DNA from: Phaeosaccion multiseriatum
Lineage: Eukaryota > Ochrophyta, other classes
DNA length: 64,000 nucleotides
Assembly (NCBI GenBank): GCA_965112735.1
Contig: OZ218952.1
Location: 1,302,001-1,366,000, forward strand
Reading direction: 5' to 3'
The position numbers and the translations under genes are program-made. How positions within the stretch are numbered: position 1 is the stretch's first letter; the number at the start of each line of letters is the position of its first letter. Shown here piece after piece: positions 56,202 to 64,000 of this stretch. The notes under the pieces were generated by a model. The model saw nothing but the letters and a program-made list of their open reading frames with translations. It was not told the DNA's origin and did not search any database.

Positions 56202-56321
56202 ATGGTCAAGAGTACCGTAGCCAGAGGAGGGAGAACGGCGGTCAAAGGGGGGGGTGGAGGGAGAGGAGGTACAGCAGGCCGAGGAGGGAGAGGAGGAGGA
56301 GGAGGAGGAGGAGGAGGACGA

Positions 56322-56352
<31 letters not shown>

Positions 56353-57482
56353 GAGGAGGGAGAGGAGGAGGGAGGGGAGGAGGGAGGGGAGCCCAGGCAC
56401 AGCCACCGCAGCAGCAAACAGGAAGGGGGAAGGCGAAGAAATTCTCAGTGGGGAACAACAGTGGAGGAGGGGGTGGGCCAGCAACACAACAAGACCAGCA
56501 TTGTCTGCTGCTGCTGCAGCCGAGCAACAAGATGTCCAGGACCTACTACGAGTTCAAGAACCTCTCGCAGTGCATCAATGGTAGGTGCCTCAAGAAGCCA
56601 GGGCTTTCTCGTCTATTTGTGTTCGTTGAAGATTCTCAAATCTCAGGGGGATACAGATTCCTCTCGCCATCACCTCGACCCCACATCATTAACAGGACGT
56701 ATCTCCGCTCTTACTGCCGCCTTTCCGCCCACACAAGGGATGCTCATGCTCTTCGAGGGCGAGTTGACAAGGCTGCAACCCAAAAAGGACCACATTTCCT
56801 ACGACATTACCGACTTCGAGAGCTTTGTAGATGTGAGTTACAGCTCTAGCCCAGCATCAGTTGCAGTTCCATCAGACAGGAGGAGGAGGAGGGGGGGGGG
56901 GGGTGATACCATTCATGTCTTCCTGCGAAGTACACTCACACTAGCATGCCCCTGTACTGTGCCTGTCCCTGCACAGGGCTTGGGAGACTGCTCTCTACTG
57001 ATGCTCGACAAGACCACGAACCAATACGCACCCCAGGGCAAGGAATGGATCAAATTAAAGGTGAGCAGCACCTGAACGGGGAAGGAGGGAGCAGCAAGGG
57101 GGCATGCATTCTCTCATTCTCCCTATCCCTCTCTCCGTCTGTTAGTGCGTGTGTGAGGTTACGATTCTTCATTTTCTGCGTGCCCAGTCAATCTTTGCCA
57201 GCCCTGGGCCCTTTTGTTTGGCTGCAGCTATCAAGAATGGTGCCGCTTACGATCGACAGTCGAGTCCCCATGGCATCCGATGCCGCGAGGGACCTTCTCG
57301 CTCCTCTGACATGGCCTCTCTGCCGTCCACGACTTGTGTGTGTGTTTTTCCCTCTATGTTGCCTCACGACTTGTGCTGCTTGATACACTGCTCACTTGGG
57401 TGAACTACCGCGCTTCTCTTTGCTTTCGTTTTAATCCCCTCACCAGACCTTTCACCACCTCAACCACGAGGCTGGCGCGTAA
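56202..57482 (+). CDS. Enhancer of rudimentary homologue with Gly/Arg-rich N-terminal extension
   Basis: Four exons, 56202-56580, 56738-56832, 56977-57060 and 57447-57482, join with consistent phase into 197 residues. From residue 100 the protein follows the ERH fold: HCLLLLQPSNK, RTYYEFKNLSQCING (metazoan ERH has RTYADYESVNECMEG), MLMLFEGELTRLQP, HISYDITDFESFVDG, DCSLLMLDKTTNQYAPQGKE, then WIKLKTFHHL. ERH is a small dimeric nuclear protein linked to mRNA splicing, decay and RNA-processing complexes. The usual protein is about 104 residues. Here 99 extra residues precede it: RGG boxes and long Gly runs, then AQAQPPQQQ and a basic KAKKF patch. RGG boxes commonly bind RNA. The extension begins with an ATG and is one frame with the domain, but no transcript evidence is available. 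Confidence 0.88.
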
Positions 57483-57965
57483 TGTGGGTTGGGAGAGACG
57501 AGCAAGAGGGGCAGTAGAGGCTCGAGGCCTTCGGTTTCATCGGTGATTGGAGGAGAACGGAGGCGCGTGTGTGTGGAGGGGGGCAATGGGGGTACTGTGC
57601 CAGGAGGGCGACGAGGCAGGATAGTGCAGAGGAGGGATCCTTGGTGTGTGAGGGTGGGGAGAGGTCGAAGGAGGGCTTTAGGCGAAGGGGGCTTGGCGTA
57701 CCCTCATGAGTAGGCAGCAGAAGCAGCAGGAGGCACAGGGGCTTCCCCAGAGGAGGGTCTGATGCACATGAGCAGGGCGTGATGCGCATGCGTTTGATGT
57801 ATGGAAGTGAAGTGCATATGTACCCGGGAAAAGGATTTGGCTTACGCAGGTCTACGTCAAAGGAAAATGTTATCATGTTTTGTGATATTTCTATTTCTCT
57901 CTCCGTGGTGTGTCGAGAGAAAGGAAAGAAAGGCTAGCAAGCAGGAACGCTCCTGCCTCCTCCTC
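57483..57965. terminator. Convergent 3' intergenic region between ERH and the DUF1823-like gene
   Basis: Two genes end facing each other across 483 bp. The sequence is G-rich on the plus strand near 57570-57690. No open frame with coding character is seen. Confidence 0.35.
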
Positions 57966-60094
57966 TCATTCATCTTCCAAGGGCTTGAAGGCAGGCTGCT
58001 CCGCTACTGTCGCGTCCTTGGCAGCCGCTGCTGCTTCCTGTTTCGCGGCCCTCCTGCGCTTGAGCTCTTCTATGGACACTCCCCAGAGCTCCTTGCGAAA
58101 GAAGCACAGGAAGTTGGTACACTGCGCGCGTCTGGTGCGGTTGGGAGTCAATTCGTCCATCATGAAGCCTGTGGTGCGACCGATTGGGGAACGATCGGGC
58201 AACAATCAGGGAAAGGGAAAAGGAAGGGGTGGCGTGGAGACTTGTCAGGGTCGGTCAAGTGTGAGGGTGATTCCCATTCCAAGCGGGGCCAGGCGGTTGT
58301 CATTTCATTAAATGCAATTGCCACCACGCTATGAGACGCGCATCGTGCTTCGACTGTGTGCTTTCTTGGGCCACGCTCCCTCTCGGCACTTAAAGAGCGG
58401 GAGTCGTACGTAGCCTGGGAGTAGTAGGAGAAGCGGAAGCAGTAGCGGCAGCGACAACCAACAGCAACACCCTCCAATATGAAGCGGATATAGTAAGCAG
58501 CATACCTGTGAATCCGGTCGGTGAAAGCTGCTCCTTCAGGCTTTGCTTGAAGTCCATCGGGATGGAGCGAACCAATTGCTGATTGGCCTTCAGCACCGGC
58601 CGATCCACTTCTCGGCTATACTGCCTGTGGAGGGAAAGAACAAACAAGACCAGACAGAATCAGCCGATGGGGCACAGACACAGCACTGGGACACTCTGCG
58701 TATCCTCGTGAGCCGCCCCCCATTGCACTCATGCCCCATCTCGGCGTGTCCCTTCCTCTCCCTCCACATTGGCCGCATGGGTTCAAAGGCTCCAGCCCAG
58801 GAGGTGTCGCGGGAGCGCTCGCTGCTGCTGGCCTAATCCAATCTGGGGGCACGTGCTGCGTGTGTATGTTCCGTCTGCCCAGTTGTGCTCGCGATGGGCT
58901 CCCTATTCCCCCTTACCCCTCTACCCACCGCGCACAAGGCCCCTCCAATCCCTCCCTCCCTCCCTCCCTCCTCTCTCCCTCCGTCCCTCCCTCCATCCCT
59001 CGCTCCCTCCATCCCTCGCTCCCTCGCCCCCATCTTCCGTCCACTCCTCTCTCCCTCCAACCGTCCCTCTCTCAATCCCCCAACCCTTACCTCAGCACTC
59101 CAATAAGGTCTGGAGGCTCCGGGTACTTGGCGACCCACTTGGGAAACACCTTGTCATTGCTCCAGCTGCCAGACTCTGGCGAGAAGCGGTAACCTGATGG
59201 ATGGGGGGGGCGCACGAAAAAAGGGAGGGTTTTGAGATCAGAAAAGAAAGAAACGACAGGAGGTTGTGGGTGGGCACAGACAAGGACACCGACAAGGGCA
59301 CGGCCACTGCTCAGAGTCGGCGAAGCCATGAGATAGTGGTGGTGGCGGTGGTGGTGTCGTGGTGGGTGGTGAGCATTGTGATGTCGAATTCTACTCTGCT
59401 CTGCTCTGTGCTCTCTGCCCATACCTAGAGCCTTCCACACGAGCCAATTGAGCTGCTCGTCTGTGCACTTCTCCGCCATCGCCCTGAGAAGGTTCGCATC
59501 ACTCAGCTCGTCCTTCGTTGGCTCGCCCTCTTTACTGGCGACGAAAGGCTCTTCAAGAATGTTCTTATCCAGCAGATCCCCAACCCATTTTGGTGGCGGC
59601 ACAATCTGTTCGCAAGGCAGGGGGGCGAAAAGAACAGAGAGGCTCAGATGCATCCCCCTCTTCCCGGAACCGAGGATGCAAACTATGCTCGCGAGAGTGG
59701 ACGTATGCATGGTACTTGGGATCTTTAAAGAGGGGAAGAGCTGCCAGCCGCCTCTTCACCTCACCTTTAGCGAGTAGTCGCCGTCCCACTCCTCGTCGTC
59801 CTCAGCAGCTCCAGCACCCCCAGCCTCCATGGCGTCGCTCATGGATAAGCGCCATGTTTCCCCTCCGGAAGCAGTTGGCCTTATTCGCTTACGGCGACTC
59901 TTTGCTGCTGCTTCTACACCCCCCCCTCCAGCTGCCCCTCCCCCTCTTGCTCCACATGAGAGTCGGCGTGCATCTGTTCCTCTCCTCCCCAGCTGTGGGC
60001 CCACCGCGTCCAGAAAACAGCTCACGGTACACAAGCACGAGCTCACCAAAAGGAGCGCGAGCCACGGTCGCTGGGTACACGAGCCGGAGGACAT
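57966..60094 (-). CDS. Plastid-targeted protein resembling DUF1823
   Basis: Five exons, 60094-59765, 59605-59425, 59193-59091, 58624-58506 and 58168-57966, join with consistent phases into 311 residues. The N-terminus MSSGSCTQRPWLALLLVSSC is a signal peptide with likely cleavage before Phe (VSC|FLDAVG), followed by an Arg/Gly/Ala-rich stretch: the bipartite presequence of heterokont plastids. The mature part has LNWLVWKALGYRFSPESGSW, FPKWVAKYPEPPDLIG, RSIPMDFKQSLKEQL, TGFMMDELTPNRTRRAQCTN. From memory this order matches the cyanobacterial and plastid DUF1823 family, whose function is unknown. The C-terminus is a short Ala/Lys/Glu helix. The coordinate of the start ATG may be off by one because of a T-run beside it. 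Confidence 0.75.
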
Positions 60095-60233
60095 GAAGGC
60101 TATTTTTTTTTTTTGAGCCTTCTCGCCGCGTTTTGATGAAATCGATGAGCTCTCATTCATTTTTCGATCGCGATTTTCCTTGCCTTACTGTGTAACGTTT
60201 TGTTTCCTGGGTCGCTCCCTTTTGACAGCAAGA
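60095..60233. promoter_or_regulatory. Short bidirectional promoter
   Basis: Only about 139 bp separate the opposite start codons of the plastid protein and the PPxY protein, so the two must share a compact promoter region. It contains a run of about 11-12 Ts and the GATCGCGATTTT and ATCGATGAGC strings. Confidence 0.5.
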
Positions 60234-61574
60234 ATGGTGGGCCCCGCAGCTTCTCCCTGCTGGATCAAGCATACCCTGCTGCGGAAAAAGGAGGAAAGGC
60301 AAGGGGAAAGCGTGGGAGAGGTCTTCGTAGCAGCCAAGGTTCGTAATTGCGGCGAATATGGAAGGAGGGGAGGAGCAGAAGCTAATCCTGCTTTTGCGCG
60401 GACACTCAGGTAACCGCCTTCGAGCACACCAAGCCGTATACCTTGGAGTTCAATGTGGATGCTGGTGCCGCACACACTTCACCAGCGGTCCGTCGTCTCG
60501 TTACAGTGCCAGAACTCAAGTGGCTCGTCCTGCGGTTCTGCAAATTGGATGCAGCTGGCAAGAAGGTGAATAACTGAAAGGGCGCGGGAAAGAGAGCACT
60601 GCTCCTCTCTGGTGCTTCTGTCCTTCCTTTCCTCCTCCTCCTCTTCTCCGTTCCACGCTCGCACTGGGCCAGAGGGACCAGCAGCCAGCCAGGGCTTGGG
60701 ACAGATCCTCCTCCTCCTCCTCCTACCTCCCCCATGGAGCTGCTTACCAAGTTCCAACTACAAGCTCACTGGCTCGAAGCTCACTTTCGCTTCCCCATCT
60801 GACAACTCTGAGTCCTACCCTGCTTTCCTCATTGGCTGTCTGGCTGCTTTGTGCGCAGCTCCGAGTCCCTGAAGGGGCCTCTGTTTCCACTGCGGATCAA
60901 ATTTCAACATCCATCTCGGAGTGGCTGAGGGACGGAAGTAAGACTCCGCAGCTCAGCCACTTGTGTGAATGGCTCTCTTGGCACTTGACTATTGTACAAG
61001 ACATTCCTCCTCAAGTAGGCGTGAGAGGTGGAGGGGGCAGAGGGGGTGGTGCAACAAGCAAGACGCATACTGCCCTCATACTAGATGGAGTAGATGAAGC
61101 TCCTCCCACTACCGCCGGCGCAACTGACAAGAGATCCTCGGGGATCCCCAAGATGGGCGAGGCGACCGAAGAGTCAAAGTGGGGCAGCAGGGAGGAGATG
61201 GGCCCAAAGAAGGAGGAGGCACGGCGGCAGCAGTCGCAGGTCCCGCTAGGGAAGGAAACTGTGGTGTTTCGTAGCGACTCGGCAAGCTGCTGGCGTGGGC
61301 ACGCCCGATCGCCTTGTCAGCTGCGGGTGACAGAAGTAGAGAAGCCCGACTTTGGATATCGAATCGCCTGTGCGTATGGTGATGATGGTGCCGAAGGGGG
61401 GAAGACGGAGACGGAGAAGGGGCCTTCTCGCCATGGGAGGAGAAGAAAGGCGCCCCTGAGGAAATTCGAGCTCTGGCTTTCGTTGAGCGAGTTGAAGGAG
61501 GCACTGGTGCGATGGGTGAGGTGAGTACGGCACGAGAGTGAGACTGCCGCATGCCCTGTGCGGAGAGGTGATAC

Positions 61575-61608
<34 letters not shown>

Positions 61609-64000
61609 GCGCGCGCGCACGGAGAGAGAGAGAGAAGCGGCAAACACAAAGGCAAAAACACATACGCGCACAGGGAGCTTGGAATGCTGTGTGCTAACCC
61701 ATTCGCAACATGACACACGCTCATCACGTCCTCCTTTCGCGTTCCACCCCGGTTTGTGTGCGGATACACGTGTGTCTATCCCATCGCCATCGCCCACTCG
61801 CCGTTGATCCAACTGCGGCAAACCCCACGCTCACAGGGGCGAGCTTCCGTCGAGTGTGCAGCACACAAGAGGCCGGGAGGGGAAGCAGGTGGACGAGGGT
61901 CTCCGCCGCTGGATAGTCTCCGGGGAAGTGCCCTCCAAAGCACACCTTGTGCAGTGGCTGCTGTGGCGGGTGAGTGAGTGAGTGAGGGAGTGACCCCTGG
62001 TGTCTCCTTGATCCCATATCCAACGAGGGAGTGAGTAAGTGAGGGAAGGAAGTAGAGTGAAGGGAGGGAGGGAGGGAGGGAGGGAGGGAGGGAGGGAGGG
62101 AGGGAGGGAGGGAGGGAGGGAGGGAGGGAGGGAGGGAGGGAGGGAGGGAGGGAGGGAGGGAGGGAGGGAGGGAGGGAGGGAGGGAGGGAGGGAGGGAGGG
62201 AGGGAGAGGGAAGACATAGGCAGGCAAGAGTCACTCACGCTCTTCTCCCATCTCTGTGCCTCTCGACTGTTCGGTGCTGTGCTTCTCGTGCTCGGTGGCT
62301 GCTGCTGCTCCCCGCTCGCCAGATTGAGCTGCAAGTACCCGGCGCTGAAGCCACCGCAGGGTTCGGGGGGGGTAGAGGAAGACCCTTTGAAATCGGCATG
62401 CCGAGGTTGCTGCTCAGGGGTATGCGACACGAGGAGAAAGGCACCGGTGCGGGGGGGGGCGACGGCTCGGAGAGCGGCGGAGCACTGTTTGGATCAGAGG
62501 AAGAGGATGAGGAGGAGGAGGAGGAGGAGGAGGAGGAGGGGGAGGAGGAGGAGGAGGAGCACGAGGAGCACGAGGAGCACGAGGAGCACGAGGAGGGGGG
62601 GTACGAGAAGATGGAGTTCGAGGAGGGGAACACGGATGATGAGCTTCCCCCCTCCTACGAGGAGGCAGTGGAGGAGGTGACGGATGAGCAACAGCAGCAC
62701 TATGACAGTAGGGAAGGAGCAGAGAGTTCGGACGACGACGCCGACGGCAGCGACCCTCCTCCCTCCTTCCACACCCACCCGAGCGCTGAGGACGGCGATG
62801 ACGATGAGGGGGGGTGGGCGACGGAGGAGGAGTCACCCCCTCCCACCTACCGCACCGGTTCGGGCAGTAGCAGCATCACGAGCAGTAGCAGCAGTAGAAG
62901 GATGAGGAGGAGGAGGAGGAGGAGGAGGGGCAGCAGCAGCAGCACCAACAGCAGTAGTGTGGTATACCCTCGGCAGGGGCGGCCGCCGATGGGGGAGGGG
63001 GGAGGAGAAGGGGAGGATAGCCGAAGGGGTGGTGCGGCCGGGAGGGAGGCATGGGAGAGGCAACAGCAGCAGTTGGGGATGGAGCAGCGGCGGCAGCGAT
63101 CGCAGGGAGGATGGCAGCACGAGAGACAGTGGTTAGGACGAGAAGACAGGCAGCGAGAGCAGCGAGAGCGGCGAGAGCGGAAGAGAAAGGGGCAGGACGC
63201 GAAAGAAGTACAGCAACATGACGCTGGAGGAAGAAGGAGGACTGATTACGAGAGCTGGGGCAGCGAGACGGGGGAGCAGGACGAGGAGGACGGCGACGGG
63301 AAGCAGTGGGGAGGAGAACCTGACATCGAGGCCGCTGTGCTGTCCGCGGGGAGAGCGGGGGCAGGAAGAGTCCGCCAGCGGCCGCGACAAGAAGGACAAC
63401 GACGAGGAGGGGAAGGTGCCAATGGTGGTGGTGACGACGGCGGCGACTCACTCGCAGTCAGTGGGACCAAGGTGGTGCCAACAAGGGGGTCGAAGGGGAA
63501 TCGCGTGTACGGCTGGGCTTCCTCCCGGGCGGGGGCTGTGGGCGCCGCCACTGCGAGAGCCATGAAGGAGAAAGCCGCGTGGGACGATGACAGGTGGCGT
63601 CTCACTACTGCCCTAAAGGCGTCCAAGAAGGAGGTGTTGGGATTGGCAGAGGCACGCAGGAGGGCCAAGGTGGTGATTCGGGCGCGTGAGTTGGCGACGC
63701 TGGATCGGATGAAGGCCACGCTGGCGCAGCAGAGCGGCAGTCGCAGCGGGCGTGCGTGGGCGAGTCAAGCCACGCAGGACGTGATGGATCTGAGTGTGCA
63801 GGCGGGTAAGTTGGAGAGAGAGATCCGGCAAGCTCGGTGTGCGACTGCCAAGGCTTCCATGCTGGCGGTCTGGACCAAGCAACCTTTTCGGGAGAGGCGG
63901 GGCCGCTGGCAGAAGGGCCCGTTGCTGGGGCCGGGCCCGCTACCGCTCGACGCCACGCACACCCCCAAGGACCCCGTGCTTGTGGCGGTGGAGCGGAGGT
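60234..64000 (+). CDS. PPxY-containing protein, possible arrestin-like adaptor (3' end outside window)
   Basis: Exons 60234-60338, 60410-60565, 60859-61520, 61837-61969 and 62323 to beyond 64000 join with consistent phases; the last exon stays open to the window end. Over 900 residues are seen. The first part has strand-rich sequence (TAFEHTKPYTLEFNVDAG, LKWLVLRFCKLDAAG, LSWHLTIVQDIPPQ, GYRIACAYGDDG, WRIELQVPGAEA, FEIGMPRLLL). An acidic region then holds two PPxY motifs, DELPPSYEEAVE and SPPPTYR, which in other proteins recruit WW-domain HECT ubiquitin ligases. The tail is Arg/Gln-rich with Lys/Arg/Ala helices. An arrestin-type fold with ligase-binding PPxY motifs would fit an arrestin-related trafficking adaptor, but this is a weak inference and the fold should be checked. 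Confidence 0.55.
61574..61632 (+). repeat. CA/CG/GA simple repeat in an intron
   Basis: A (CA)n run followed by (CG)n and (GA)n lies in the intron between the third and fourth exons of the PPxY gene. It is alternating purine-pyrimidine sequence. Confidence 0.8.
62060..62206 (+). repeat. GGGA microsatellite in an intron of the PPxY gene
   Basis: About 145 bp of (GGGA)n lie within the 353-bp intron 61970-62322. Here the sense strand is purine, opposite to the orientation in the array genes, and the repeat sits well before the CGCTCGCCAG acceptor. Minus-strand Pro-Ser-Leu frames here are artefacts. Confidence 0.85.

Noticed and set aside
1-64000. tRNA or rRNA genes
   Set aside because: None was recognised on reading either strand; a covariance-model scan would be needed to exclude small ones.

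Overview
This window looks like nuclear DNA of a photosynthetic stramenopile (heterokont) alga. The genes are dense in short GT-AG introns. They include enhancer of rudimentary, riboflavin kinase and an RWP-RK regulator. One protein starts with a signal peptide followed directly by a Phe-led, Arg-rich transit-like stretch, the usual heterokont plastid presequence. I cannot place the organism more finely. Exon models were built by hand from splice consensus, phase consistency and comparison between paralogues. They are predictions, not transcript data.

Bases 1-275 are the last exon of a PDZ-domain protein. Bases 480-21220 hold six tandem, same-strand copies (units 1-6) of an unrecognised multidomain gene. 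Each has a conserved N-terminal region, a degenerate ubiquitin-like fold, a clear ubiquitin domain and a conserved C-terminal module. Units 1-4 end the ubiquitin domain with LRLRGG followed by Met, the form seen at polyubiquitin processing sites; units 5 and 6 keep LRGG-Met with one or more changes just before it. All six lack the residue equivalent to ubiquitin K48. In units 1, 3, 4 and 5 the intron between the two main exons carries a CCCT microsatellite of several hundred bases as its pyrimidine tract. A 496-bp terminal-inverted-repeat element with a 7-bp target duplication sits between units 4 and 5. Three more relatives lie on the minus strand: a broken one (46695-48175), unit 7 (51427-49376) and unit 8 (55898-54264). 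They are divergent at the N-terminus and lack the microsatellite intron, but units 7 and 8 share near-identical C-terminal modules with the plus-strand copies, which suggests gene conversion.

From 33836 down to 22225 runs one ten-exon minus-strand gene for a predicted 2855-residue secreted or type I membrane protein. It has fibronectin-like ectodomains, one membrane span and a long tail carrying five TWEAIR repeats. Riboflavin kinase follows on the plus strand (34942-36804), then a doubtful small gene, a Gln-rich 1097-residue protein (38222-42165) and a convergent RWP-RK factor (45296-42682). After the minus-strand ubiquitin-like genes and a decayed retroelement nuclease (about 51725-52700) come an ERH homologue with a 99-residue Gly/Arg-rich extension (56202-57482), a plastid-targeted protein resembling DUF1823 (60094-57966), and a PPxY-containing protein that runs off the window end (60234 onward).

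The housekeeping genes show no common pathway. What stands out is the expanded ubiquitin-like family and the habit of this genome of using long microsatellites as intron pyrimidine tracts.
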